A stretch of 64,000 nucleotides of DNA, taken from Streptomyces adelaidensis (lineage in GTDB: Bacteria; Actinomycetota; Actinomycetes; Streptomycetales; Streptomycetaceae). The notes under the pieces were generated by a model. It was not told the DNA's origin. It did not search any database and was given only the letters and a program-made list of their open reading frames with translations. The stretch is from NCBI RefSeq assembly GCF_016598475.1, contig NZ_JAEMUX010000046.1, positions 1-64,000 of the forward strand, written 5' to 3'. Made by a program: the position numbers and the translations under genes. How positions within the stretch are numbered: position 1 is the first letter of the stretch; every line of letters begins with the position of its first letter. Of this stretch, positions 25,577-34,214 are shown piece by piece.

Positions 25577-25789
25577 CGAAGACTCCCGGTGCGGCCAGTC
25601 CCGTGCCGTGAGTCCGTACGGCGAAGCCCGGTTCGTCGCAAGGAGGTTCGAAGCCGCGGTTGCTGTGGGTGACAACCATCATGTACGGCCCTTGCGGTGG
25701 CCGGCCGCTCGCCCTCAGCCGAGTGCCGGCCCCTGATGGGCGATAGCGTGGGGCGGCCAGGACTGCTGCTGACAGGGTGGACGAATTTC

Positions 25790-27883
25790 ATGCGGATGCG
25801 CTTCGAACCCGAGGCCGAGGAAGAGTTCGAGGCAGCGTGCGGGCTGCTGGTTGACCGCCTTGTACGGTGGGCCGGGGAGCAGGGGCTGCCGGTGGACGGG
25901 TTCACGGCTGAGACGGCACTGGACTACCGGCACCGGGCGACTGCCGACGGCCGACTGGGGCTGTGGGAGTCGCGCCATGTGGAGGAGCTACTCCTCTCCT
26001 GGCTTCCCCAGCGGGTCACCGTGCTTCCCGGGGAGGAACGCGTCGACGCCCCAGGCACACTGCGCACGCTGCTGCGCTATCTGAACGCCACGCAGTTGGC
26101 GGACCCGCGCGGCCCCGCCCTTGAGGACTCCCTCGCGGCGGTCGACGCGACGGCGGGGCAGTATCCGGCGGCGATGGCGGACCACACTCGCTGGGGGATG
26201 GCGAAGTTCTGGGCTATGACAGCCGCCGAGCAGGGCGTGGACGTCTTGGACGGGGCGGCGTTGCAGCGCTTCGCGGAGCGGGCGCGGCGTGGGGAGGTCG
26301 TCTACGACCAGCAGGTCCTCGATGCCATCATGGAACGGCGGCTGACCGGCAACACACTGTCCGGTGTGGCGCGGGCCGAGCCGCAGCTGCCTGTGGTGCT
26401 CCCCCCGGACGGCGAGCTGCGTCGACGGGCAGAGGCATCGGCGATTTTTGCGCAGTTGCGCGGACTCGCCGAGTGGGCGGGGCGCGACGGCCGCGCGGTG
26501 ACGGCGGCGGGGCGGCTGCGGATGGCAGATGCCCGCGAGCTGGTGGACGTACTGGACACCGGGGACAAGGTCGACGGGGTGCGCTCTTCGGCCGACCTGC
26601 CGCGGCTGGGACTGCTGTTGGAGTGGGCGAAGAAGGCGCGGCTGGTCCGGGTGGTCAAGGGGCGTTTGTACGTGGTGGCCAAGGCCCGGCCGGTGCTGGC
26701 CGACCCGCTCCAGCTGTGGCTGCGCGCCTTCGACGCGTGCTTCGAACTGCGGCAGGCTCTGATCGGGGCGCGCAGCGGCTGGCACGTCGAGTCGATGCTC
26801 TTCGACGTCTACGAGGACGTTCTGGACGACGTGCTGAACACGCTCTACAGCCTGCCGTACCCGATGCCCTGGCCACGGCTGCGTGACTCCGTACACCTGG
26901 CCTATCGGGCCCGCTTCCAGCTGGACGGCGGGTCGGATCTCCGGCACCGGATGTGGTTCGAGCACGCAGACCGGGACCTGCGCACGGTACTCGGCCTGCT
27001 GGATGACCTGGGCGCGATCGAGCGAGAGCAGGGGATGGCCGACCCGGTGTTCCTGGATGTCGACCTCTCCGATGCCGGGCCCGGGCTGCTCGCGGAGATG
27101 CCGCCGGAGGTCGCGGAGCTGCTGGGCGTCGCGGGGGCGGCAACGGACCCGGCGGCGCGGGAGCGTGCCGATGCCCGGCGTGAGGAGCTGACCACAGGGC
27201 CGGTCGAGCTCATCCATCTCACCGAGCTCGGTACCCGGGCCGTACGACAGCGGTTGCTGGCGGTCGGCAGGGACGCACCGGTGGTCGGTGAACTGGCCCA
27301 GGCGCCGGCGGCCGGCCTGCTGGGGGTGCTGGCCGAGGACTACGACCCGGACGCCGCCCGCACGGAGCTGGCCGGCTGGATCACGGCCCGTGGCGAGCGG
27401 GAAGGTGCCCTGCGGCAACTGACCGACGCCGTGAGGACCATGACCTTCCGCACGCGTGCGCAAGCGATGCTCGACGTGCTGCTGGCGGCGTTGCCGGACG
27501 GTGAGGGCGAGCGACTGCTGCGTGCGCTGCGTCGCGACACCCAGCTGGCGCCCTTGGCGCTGAACGCTCTGGCGCAGCGCGAGTTGCTGGCCCCAGAGGA
27601 CATGACCGATGCCGAGCATCTGCTGGCGCTTGCCGAGAACCTGCTCCAGCTTGTGGAGCTGGCAGGCGGCTCCGGCGGTGCCGAGGAGGCGCTGCGCGCC
27701 CAGCGTCCCGAGGTCAGGGACGCGATCGCCGCCGCGTTGGACTCGGCCCATCCGGACCGGGCCGGGCTTGAGGAGTTCAGGCAGGTGGCGGCACGGGCAC
27801 TGGGTACCCACGGCGCCCGCCTCGGCATCACCCGGGAGGCACGAAGCCCCTCAGGCAAGAGCGTCCGCAAGCGGCGCCGCTGA
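25790..27883 (+). CDS. Large helical protein of unknown function
   Basis: Product of 697 aa from ATG 25790, with AGGGTGGA upstream. Mostly helical, no transmembrane segment and no nucleotide-binding loop. The N-terminal region has FEPEAEEEFEAACGLLVDRL; the C-terminal third has HEAT-like Leu/Ala-rich helices (LDVLLAALPDGEGERLLRAL). A basic tail closes it (SGKSVRKRRR). Third-position GC is high, so it is a real gene. I recognise no domain; such proteins are frequent next to UPF0158 genes in actinobacteria. Confidence 0.75.
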   Translation: MRMRFEPEAEEEFEAACGLLVDRLVRWAGEQGLPVDGFTAETALDYRHRATADGRLGLWESRHVEELLLSWLPQRVTVLPGEERVDAPGTLRTLLRYLNATQLADPRGPALEDSLAAVDATAGQYPAAMADHTRWGMAKFWAMTAAEQGVDVLDGAALQRFAERARRGEVVYDQQVLDAIMERRLTGNTLSGVARAEPQLPVVLPPDGELRRRAEASAIFAQLRGLAEWAGRDGRAVTAAGRLRMADARELVDVLDTGDKVDGVRSSADLPRLGLLLEWAKKARLVRVVKGRLYVVAKARPVLADPLQLWLRAFDACFELRQALIGARSGWHVESMLFDVYEDVLDDVLNTLYSLPYPMPWPRLRDSVHLAYRARFQLDGGSDLRHRMWFEHADRDLRTVLGLLDDLGAIEREQGMADPVFLDVDLSDAGPGLLAEMPPEVAELLGVAGAATDPAARERADARREELTTGPVELIHLTELGTRAVRQRLLAVGRDAPVVGELAQAPAAGLLGVLAEDYDPDAARTELAGWITARGEREGALRQLTDAVRTMTFRTRAQAMLDVLLAALPDGEGERLLRALRRDTQLAPLALNALAQRELLAPEDMTDAEHLLALAENLLQLVELAGGSGGAEEALRAQRPEVRDAIAAALDSAHPDRAGLEEFRQVAARALGTHGARLGITREARSPSGKSVRKRRR

Positions 27884-27992
27884 CCGGGCAACTCCGCCTG
27901 CCCCCAGGCGCCGGGTGCGCCGGCACTGGCACGGAGCCGGGTGGACGGAAACCGATGGTCCCGGCGTCTGGTGGCGCGTTACCGTCGGGGTC

Positions 27993-28739
27993 GTGGTTGA
28001 GGGATGGGACGAGGACGGACTGCGTGCGCTGCGTGGCGCGCTCTACGCGCAGGACGGGGTGGCGCTGCTTGCGGCGTTGCGTCGTGGGCCCGTGCGTGAG
28101 GTGTTGCAGCTGGCCGGCGATGGTGTGGCCGGGGCCGCGGCACAGGGCCTGCCGGGGGCTGCGGAGATGGCGGCCCTGTTTCTCGGCGCGCTCCAGGAGC
28201 GCGGCTTCCGGGGCGATGAGGAACTGGCGGATCGGTTGCGCGCGGCCACGGGAGACGCGGCGATCCCCGTGCCGCGTCCGCTCGCGGTCGATCTGGAGAT
28301 GCTCGCCATGCTGCTGGAGGGTGACCCGGCTGAGTCCGGTGGCCGGATCGATCTGTCCACCGGGGAGTGCTGGCCCGCGTTCACCGATGAGCTGGGGCCT
28401 GGGCCCGACGCTGAGGAGGACGACGATCCCGAGCGATGGCTGTACGTTCCGGCTCTGGGGTCCCGGGCCGGTTACCGGGACACGGAGCTGTTCATCGAAG
28501 AGGTCGAGGACGCCGCCCTTGCCGACAGGCTGCGGATCGCCATCGGTGGGCGGGGCACCTTCCGGCGCTTCAAGGGCGTCCTCGCTGGTGACGAGCGCTC
28601 CTGGAGCCGGTACCACCGGTTCCGCGATGAGCGACAGCGCGGCCGGGCCCGCGCCTGGCTGGCCGAGGAGGGCTACTGCCCGCACTCCACCTTCTTCGTA
28701 GAGCCCAGCTCGGGTTCGTATCCTTCGGGGCCGGTATGA
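27993..28739 (+). CDS. UPF0158 family protein
   Basis: Product of 248 aa. The C-terminal half has the family signature: GGRIDLSTGECWPAF, RWLYVPALGSRAGYRDTELF, IEEVEDAALADRLRIAIGGR and GTFRRFKGVL, closing with the charged RARAWLAEEGYCPHS. Its helical N-terminal half (about 90 residues) is not part of the family core. Start GTG 27993 is the best-placed in-frame start. It lies 109 bases after the 697-aa gene in the same direction, so the two may act together. No biochemical function is known. Confidence 0.82.
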   Translation: MVEGWDEDGLRALRGALYAQDGVALLAALRRGPVREVLQLAGDGVAGAAAQGLPGAAEMAALFLGALQERGFRGDEELADRLRAATGDAAIPVPRPLAVDLEMLAMLLEGDPAESGGRIDLSTGECWPAFTDELGPGPDAEEDDDPERWLYVPALGSRAGYRDTELFIEEVEDAALADRLRIAIGGRGTFRRFKGVLAGDERSWSRYHRFRDERQRGRARAWLAEEGYCPHSTFFVEPSSGSYPSGPV

Positions 28740-28871
28740 CTCTTTCCTGCCCCTGTCCTGCATGATCCGGGGCGCTGTCAGCGGGCCCTGGCGGCAGTCG
28801 AGTGCGGGTGCGCGCAGGCTCGGAGCAACCAGGCCGTGTGGCCGGTACATATGCTGGTACGTCTGCGGCTG

Positions 28872-29324
28872 TCAGGCGGCCAGCGTCTTGAGTCGGGAGG
28901 CCGCCTCCTCCAGCACGCCTGTCCGCTTGCAGAACGCGAAGCGGACAAAGGGTGCGCCCTGCTCGCGGTGGTCGTAGAAGACCGCGTTGGGGATCGCGAC
29001 CACCCCACAGCGCTCCGGCAGTGAACGGCAGAAGGCGAAGCCGTCGCTCTCGCCGAGGGGACGGATGTCGGTGGTGATGAAGTACGTGCCGACCGGGCGG
29101 AAGACCGTGAAACCCACCTGCTCCAGGCCGTCTGCGAGCAGGTCCCGCTTGGCGCGCATGTCGGCGCGGAACTCCTCGAAGTACGAGTCGGGCAGGCGCA
29201 GGGCCTCGGCGACGGCGTACTGGAACGGCCCGGACGCCACGTAGGTGAGGTACTGCTTGGCCGAGCGCACCGCCGTCACCAGCGCGGGCGCGGCCGTCAC
29301 CCAGCCGACTCCCTGTTCGCACAC
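28872..29324 (-). pseudogene. C-terminal half of PLP aminotransferase, copy 2
   Basis: Product 150 aa if translated from GTG 29324, a codon supplied by the element half of the junction. It has GVGWVTAAPALVTAVRSAKQ, then YLTYVASGPFQYAVAEALRL, ADMRAKRDLLADGLEQVGF, GTYFITTDIRPLGESDGFAF and ends SRLKTLAA. The PLP lysine and the whole N-terminal domain are missing. By eye it is about 88 percent identical at the protein level to copy 3 and less like copy 1. No ribosome binding site, so probably silent. Confidence 0.9.
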
Positions 29325-29330
29325 CTATGT
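29310..29330 (+). other. Recombination junction of copy 2 (att-like)
   Basis: TCCCTGTTCGCACACCTATG follows the end of aminotransferase homology. It lines up with the junctions at 24848 and 30791 (shared ...CCT.GTTCG.ACACT/CT pattern), but no integrase remnant follows. Confidence 0.6.
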
Positions 29331-29438
29331 GCGTGCGGTGTGGGTCAGGTCGGGTGGGTCGTCACAGAGGCGTGGCCTTGAGCCGCCATCTCACCCTTCG
29401 CGATAGAAATCAGAGCACAATCAGAGTACGGTCTGAGT

Positions 29439-29924
29439 ATGAGCATCGTGCACTCGACATCCGAATCGGAATCCGTCTCGTTCACCGATCTGTCCCGGAA
29501 CCCGAAGGCGGTCGCCGCGAGGGCCGCCGCCCTGGGATGCCTGCGTGTCACGCACCGAGACGCGCCCGACATGGTGCTGACCACGGCCATACACGCAGAG
29601 CGCAGCGAGGAGAACCTGACCACCGCGTCCCGATTGTTCCTTGCCCTGATGAAGCAGGACGGTGGTGCCAGGTCGCTTCTGCTCGCGCTGCCTGAGGTGT
29701 TCCCGTGGGTGCGTCACCTGGATGACGAGGAAGTCCGGGAATTCACCGTCGAGCTCCTTGATGCGCTGTCCGACGCCGCTGAGCTGGGCGCCAGGGAGGC
29801 TGTGCACCGGGCGATCGTCTCGTGGCGGGCAACCGCCCGCATCAACGCTGACCCTGACCAGCTCAGGGAGGCACTCCGTCCGCTTGGTGACCTCGACCTC
29901 GGCCCGGTCGAGGTGCACGGGTGA
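29439..29924 (+). CDS. Antitoxin of a type II toxin-antitoxin pair
   Basis: Product of 161 aa. The N-terminal ESVSFTDLSRNPKAVAARAA followed by RVTHRDAPDMVLTTA has the Phd/YefM antitoxin fold pattern (strand, helix with NP, strand). A longer helical C-terminus (RHLDDEEVREFTVELLDALS) would wrap the toxin. Its stop overlaps the toxin start by GTGA. An AT-richer stretch with the promoter lies at 29400-29438. Expected to repress its own operon. It lies between aminotransferase copies 2 and 3. Confidence 0.78.
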   Translation: MSIVHSTSESESVSFTDLSRNPKAVAARAAALGCLRVTHRDAPDMVLTTAIHAERSEENLTTASRLFLALMKQDGGARSLLLALPEVFPWVRHLDDEEVREFTVELLDALSDAAELGAREAVHRAIVSWRATARINADPDQLREALRPLGDLDLGPVEVHG

Positions 29925-30271
29925 GCCCGAAGAAAGGCGACCGGGTCAGCGTCCCCCCGCTAAGTGGCTGGAACGTCGTCCACGGAACGACGGAGGCCGC
30001 GACCGGTTGGGAGGAGCTATGTCGGGTGGCGTTGCCGAACGCGCATCGCCGCCTGGAAGCCCTTCGCACGGACCCGCTGTCGCGGGCCAACTGGAACCGT
30101 CAGCACCAGCTTCGCGGCAGGCATGCCACCAGGGATTGGAAGGGCTCCGCCCTGGAACAGTGGGAGTACGAAATCACGAGTGGTGGCAGGGTGCGATACC
30201 TGGTCAGCCCGGAGACCTCGACTGTCATCCTGGTCTACGCATCGACCAGGCATCCCAAAGACACCGAGTAG
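29921..30271 (+). CDS. RelE/ParE-like toxin
   Basis: Product of 116 aa from GTG 29921, overlapping the antitoxin stop. The C-terminal half reads LEQWEYEITSGGRVRYLVSP, ETSTVILVYASTRHPKDTE, which matches the RelE-superfamily pattern (W.YEI...RI.Y.V....V.I....HHPK). Earlier RANWNRQHQLRGRHATRDWK is the basic RNA-contacting helix region. Likely a ribosome-dependent or free mRNA nuclease neutralised by the upstream antitoxin. Could instead be ParE-like. Confidence 0.75.
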   Translation: MSPKKGDRVSVPPLSGWNVVHGTTEAATGWEELCRVALPNAHRRLEALRTDPLSRANWNRQHQLRGRHATRDWKGSALEQWEYEITSGGRVRYLVSPETSTVILVYASTRHPKDTE

Positions 30272-30352
30272 CCAGTCCTTTGGCGAATGGCCCGGCTTCC
30301 CTTCGTGAGCGGATGCCGGGTCTTTCGTCCGAAGTGATCGTTCAGCATGCTC

Positions 30353-30805
30353 TCAGGCAGCGAGCCGCTTGAGGCGTCCCACCGCCTCCTCCAGCACCGA
30401 GGTCTGCTTGCAGAACGCGAACCGGACGAATGGTGCGCCCTCCTCGCGGTGGTCGTAGAAGACCGCGTTCGGGATGGCGACGACACCCGCCCGCTCGGGG
30501 AGGGCGCGGCAGAAGGCGAAGCCGTCGCTCTCGCCGAGGGGGCGGATGTCGGTGGTGACGAAGTATGTCCCGGCTGGCCGGAACACCTTGAAGCCCGCCT
30601 GCTCCAGCCCGTCCGCGAGCAACTCCCTCTTGCCCCGCATGTCGGCGCGGAACTCCGCGAAGTAGCTGTCCGGCAGACGCAGCGCCTCGGCGACGGCGTA
30701 CTGGAAGGGCCCGGAGGCCACGTATGTGAGGTACTGCTTGGCCGAGCGCACCGCCGTCACCAGCGCGGGCGCGGCCGTCACCCAGGCGACGCCTCGTTCG
30801 TACAC
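30353..30805 (-). pseudogene. C-terminal half of PLP aminotransferase, copy 3
   Basis: Product 150 aa if read from GTG 30805: GVAWVTAAPALVTAVRSAKQ, then YLTYVASGPFQYAVAEALRL, EFRADMRGKRELLADGLEQA, GTYFVTTDIRPLGESDGFAF, ending GRLKRLAA. It is cut at the same residue as copies 1 and 2, so the cut is site-specific rather than random. The missing N-terminal half is not found anywhere in this window. It stands back to back with the intact integrase, only eight bases from its start codon. Confidence 0.92.
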
Positions 30806-30813
30806 TCATTCGC
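30791..30813 (+). other. Recombination junction beside intact integrase (attR/attL-like)
   Basis: Between the end of aminotransferase homology (30790) and the integrase GTG (30814) lie GCCTCGTTCGTACACTCATT and CGC. This matches the copy 1 junction closely. It is the expected hybrid att site of the resident element, immediately next to its integrase, as is usual for serine-integrase elements. Confidence 0.75.
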
Positions 30814-32256
30814 GTGACGCGCAACAAGCCCACCAGGGGCAACACCAGCACCGCCGGTGAGCCGGCCGCCGTCTACTGCCGAATATCCCAGGCGGACGAT
30901 GACGACCAGACGGGCGTCGACCGCCAGGAGCGCATCTGCCGTGACGTCGCCGAACGGCGCGGCCTCGTTATCGACCCCGCCCACATCTTCGTGGACAACA
31001 GCCGCTCTGCCTGGAGCCGCAAGCGGAAGCGGCCCGGCTGGGATCGCCTGCTGGAAGACGCCCGGAACCGCAGCTTCCGGCACATCATCGCTTACCATCC
31101 TGACCGGCTCATGAGGCAGCCCCGGGACCTGGAGGAACTGCTTCAGGTCTCCGACGACCACGCCATCACGCTCCACGGTGAGGCGAACCGGCGGGATCTC
31201 TCCGACCCCGACGACCGCTTCATCCTCCGCATCGAGGTCGCGCACGCCTGCCGTTCCTCGGACGACACCTCACGGCGGTTGAAGTCCGCGATGCAGGACC
31301 GGGCGCGGGAAGGCAAGCCGCAGGGTGGCGTGAGGCGGTTCGGCTACACCAAGGACGGGATGACCATCGTCGAGGAGGAGGCCGAGATCGTCCGGGAGGT
31401 CTTCGACCGCTACCTCAAAGGCGAGGGGGCGGCACCCATCGCGAAGGACTTGCACAGTCGGGGCATCCGCACGGCCAGCGGCAAGGTCTGGAACAGCGGC
31501 ACCGTCCGTGCACTGCTCGACTCCCGGCACGTCGCCGGAATCCGCATGCACCAGGGCGATGAGGTCGGCTCCGGCACCTGGCCCGCGATCATCGACGCGG
31601 GCGTGTGGGCGGAGGTGCGGACGCGGCGCGAGTACCGGTCGGCGGTGTACCAGGAGGCGCTCAGCAAGCCGCCGCAGCGCTACTACCTGCTCCGCGGCCT
31701 GGTGATGTGCGGGCGGTGCGGGACGCTTATGTCCGGCACCGCCAAGGGCACCGGGCCGGTCTACCAGTGCAACCGCCGGGGCCGGAACGACGAGAAGAAG
31801 TGCACCCGGTCGATCATGGCCCAGACGTTGGAGGACTTCGTCGCCGACGCCGCAGTGGAGCTGCTTGGCAAGCTGCTGGTGGACGGCCGACTCGCCAGCA
31901 CCAATCTCTCCGAGAGCGTGACCGAGGAACTGGAGGACGACCAGCGGCAGCTTGCCGAACTGAACCAGATGTGGACCGCGAAGGAGATCTCCACGGCGGA
32001 GTACCGCAAGATGCGCAAGGAGATCACCGACCGCATCGCCAAGGCACAACGCAGGGTCGTCATCCGGCCGATGGTGCTCCTCGACGGCCTCACGGGCGCG
32101 GGCGCGCAGGCCGCCTGGGACGCCGACGACATGACGGATGAGCGGCGCAACGCCGTGCTGCGGTTCCTGTTCTCCGGGGTGGTCATCGACGAGCCGAAGA
32201 AGTTCGGCCGGTACATGGACTGGGACCGGATCGGTATCGAGCAGAACCCGCTGTAG
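30814..32256 (+). CDS. Large serine recombinase (site-specific integrase)
   Basis: Product of 480 aa. Resolvase domain with AAVYCRISQADDDDQTGVDR; the Ser in CRIS is the nucleophile, near residue 25, and IAYHPDRLMRQPRDLEEL holds the catalytic Arg pair. Then a recombinase domain (FDRYLKGEGAAPIAKDLHSR, GIRTASGKVWN) and a zinc ribbon with CGRCGTLMSG and YQCNRRGRNDEKKC. The C-terminal coiled coil (EELEDDQRQLAELNQMWTAK) is present. Intact and of normal length. It catalyses attP x attB integration. Its start lies 23 bases from the aminotransferase junction, so its promoter must overlap the att site or the aminotransferase fragment. Confidence 0.95.
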   Translation: MTRNKPTRGNTSTAGEPAAVYCRISQADDDDQTGVDRQERICRDVAERRGLVIDPAHIFVDNSRSAWSRKRKRPGWDRLLEDARNRSFRHIIAYHPDRLMRQPRDLEELLQVSDDHAITLHGEANRRDLSDPDDRFILRIEVAHACRSSDDTSRRLKSAMQDRAREGKPQGGVRRFGYTKDGMTIVEEEAEIVREVFDRYLKGEGAAPIAKDLHSRGIRTASGKVWNSGTVRALLDSRHVAGIRMHQGDEVGSGTWPAIIDAGVWAEVRTRREYRSAVYQEALSKPPQRYYLLRGLVMCGRCGTLMSGTAKGTGPVYQCNRRGRNDEKKCTRSIMAQTLEDFVADAAVELLGKLLVDGRLASTNLSESVTEELEDDQRQLAELNQMWTAKEISTAEYRKMRKEITDRIAKAQRRVVIRPMVLLDGLTGAGAQAAWDADDMTDERRNAVLRFLFSGVVIDEPKKFGRYMDWDRIGIEQNPL

Positions 32257-33365
32257 CGCGGCTGGCGGCCGACTCGCCGAGGATTCGGCCGCGCCGCCGG
32301 GTTGTGGGCCGTGCGCCGTCTTCAGGCCCTGTGCGGGCACCCCGGCGCCGGGGCCGCCGGCTGTGTAGTCCTGCCAAGTGTGAGCGAGGGGGCCGCAGTT
32401 GGCGCCTGAGATCGTGACCAGATCAGAGCGCTGGCCTTGTGCGGAGCGCCGCAACATAGCCGACGATCGCCGGTTAGCGAAACCGGGGATCCTCCGGACC
32501 ATTGACGTCACTCGCCACTCGTCCGTTCGCCCAGCGTCGCGGCAGGTGGCCCGCCGACCGAAACCCGCCCTGAGGACGTCCATGCGCCAACGACAGCCAG
32601 AGCCCGTCGCGATCCAGCCCGACCTCGGCCTTGCCCCCGAGTGTGACCGTGACCACCACCGGAAGCCGGATGCCGCCCGAGAGGCCGCTCTCCACCGTGT
32701 GTGCGACGGATTCACCACGACGATCAGCCCGCAGAGTGCCGCCCGGCTCGCGGACCTGCTCTCCACCGCGAGTTACGTTCAGGCAGCGTGACCATGCCGG
32801 TTTCGGTAACCGGGGATTCGCTGCTGAATTCCGCTTCCTTGTTGTCAGGTCCTGCCCTGTAGGCGAAAAACGGCGGAACATGGCACGGGATTATCGGTTG
32901 GCGAATTCTCTGTGAGAAAGCGTCTCAATACGTCGCCGTACTTTGGTCGCTGCCCGCCCTGACCTGGTCTGCAGTCGAAGCCAACCCGCCGCGGAGCAGG
33001 AGAGATCCCCCTGAGGCTGGGTTGCGAGTTGCCCCGTTTGTGCCGTTGACTCGTCAGCCGCGGATTCGGATCTACCGTTCTGGGAAATGCCGCGCAGGGT
33101 GCGTTCGCCGTGAGCTGTTTACTTTCTCGGCGGAATGCTGGACTTGTGCCGGGCGGGTGTGGCTGTGTTGGTCAGGCGCCGGGACGCTGGTTCCGGAGCC
33201 ATGAAAACCCCGGCACGCCACTACAGGGGCCAAGGCGACGCCTACATACGCCTGCGGTCCTGGCCGGCATGTCCGTGCCGGGATTTCCTCGCCGCCACCC
33301 TTCCTGAGCACCGCCCGCAGAGGCCCGCGTGCACCTTCCCGCCCTGATCCAGGAGCTGCCACCGA
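32257..33365. other. Long non-coding stretch with repeats, lower GC
   Basis: About 1.1 kb between integrase and replication gene. Composition drops after 32790. It contains CCGGTT-AGCG-AAACCGG (near 32470), CCGGTTTCGGTAACCGG (near 32807) and an imperfect direct repeat of about 45 bases (32440-32485 and 32862-32905). Frames such as 32399-32791 (plus) are open but lack a ribosome binding site and codon bias. It could hold oriT, a cis-acting site or a decayed IS. Confidence 0.5.
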
Positions 33366-34208
33366 ATGAGTTACGACGCCCGCGAGTGGGTGTGGGATCA
33401 CAGCCACAGCAAGGGCACCGCCCGAATGGTCCTCGCCCTGATCGCCGACCGCTGCCGCGACCGGCGCTGCGTCGCGTACGCGTCCCTGCCCACCCTCATG
33501 AAGCGCGCGAACGCCTCCCGTACGGCGGTGCGCAGCGCGCTGGCCAAGCTGATCGCCGACGGCGAGCTGGTGCAGCTCGACGGCCGCAAGGGGCCACGGG
33601 GAGAGACGTACTACCAGCTCCCTGTGGCCGCCCGGCTCCTCGCCGAACAGGCTACCGAGGGGGACCAGGATCCGCCCCTCCCGGGGGATCGGAATCCGAC
33701 CCTTGGGGGAGCGGAATCCGACCCTGTCGACCCCTTCGAGGGGGGACCGGAATCCGACCCAAGGGAACGGGATCTGACCCCCGGGAGGACCGGATTTCGG
33801 CCCTCTGGGGGCACGGATTCCGACCCCCAGAACAGTAGTGAACCGAAGGTAAACGGTAAGAGCAGCAGCTCTTCCCCGCTCATCTCCGCCACCGATTGGC
33901 GGATCGACGACGACACGCGGGCCTGGCTGGAGCACCAGGGACACCTCGCCCGGCTCGGCGAGCACGCCCTGCGGGCAGCCGACGAGAAGTGGCGCGCCTA
34001 CCGGGCGGCGTGGGCACCCCGCTCCGCCGCCGCCTGGGGTGCCGACTGGCGTGCGTGGATCGCCCGAGAACACACCCCCACTCCGGGGCGGCCGAACCTC
34101 TACGCCCTGCCCGGCGGAAACCCCGCCCCCGGGGGCGGCATGACCCGCGCCGAGGCGCATACCGCCGCCCTGCTCGCCGCCCTCGAAGAACCGAACGAAA
34201 TGGAGTAA
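33366..34208 (+). CDS. Winged-helix replication-initiator-like protein with internal iterons
   Basis: Product of 280 aa. The N-terminal domain (about 1-90) is a winged helix-turn-helix: GTARMVLALIADRCRDRRCV, YASLPTLMKRANASRTAVRS, ALAKLIADGELVQLDGRKG. A disordered linker (95-165) repeats ESDP-type motifs because the DNA there is a run of iterons. The C-terminal region (DWRIDDDTRAWLEHQGHLAR, then AAWGADWRAWIAREH) is common to actinobacterial element proteins. The layout recalls phage lambda O, whose origin lies inside its gene. Probable initiator or regulator of element replication. ATG 33366 follows AGGAGC (33350-33355). Confidence 0.7.
   Translation: MSYDAREWVWDHSHSKGTARMVLALIADRCRDRRCVAYASLPTLMKRANASRTAVRSALAKLIADGELVQLDGRKGPRGETYYQLPVAARLLAEQATEGDQDPPLPGDRNPTLGGAESDPVDPFEGGPESDPRERDLTPGRTGFRPSGGTDSDPQNSSEPKVNGKSSSSSPLISATDWRIDDDTRAWLEHQGHLARLGEHALRAADEKWRAYRAAWAPRSAAAWGADWRAWIAREHTPTPGRPNLYALPGGNPAPGGGMTRAEAHTAALLAALEEPNEME
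33665..33826 (+). repeat. Iteron array inside the initiator-like gene (putative origin)
   Basis: Six copies of a 13-base motif close to CGGAATCCGACCC start at 33690, 33712, 33748, 33768, 33791 and 33814, with a partial one at 33665. Spacing is 20-23 bases except one of 36. The core CGGAATCCG is near-palindromic. Regular spacing of about two helical turns is typical of initiator-binding iterons. Confidence 0.75.
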
Positions 34209-34214
34209 CTCGCC

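Noticed and set aside
31270..32766. 498-codon minus-strand frame across the integrase
   Set aside because: Antisense to the intact integrase; no motif and no start signal.
32399..32791. 130-codon plus-strand frame after the integrase
   Set aside because: No start signal and non-Streptomyces codon use; it spans the repeat region.
33665..33826. Regular short repeats, possible CRISPR
   Set aside because: Repeats are 13 bases with 7-10 base spacers inside an open gene; they fit iterons, not a CRISPR.
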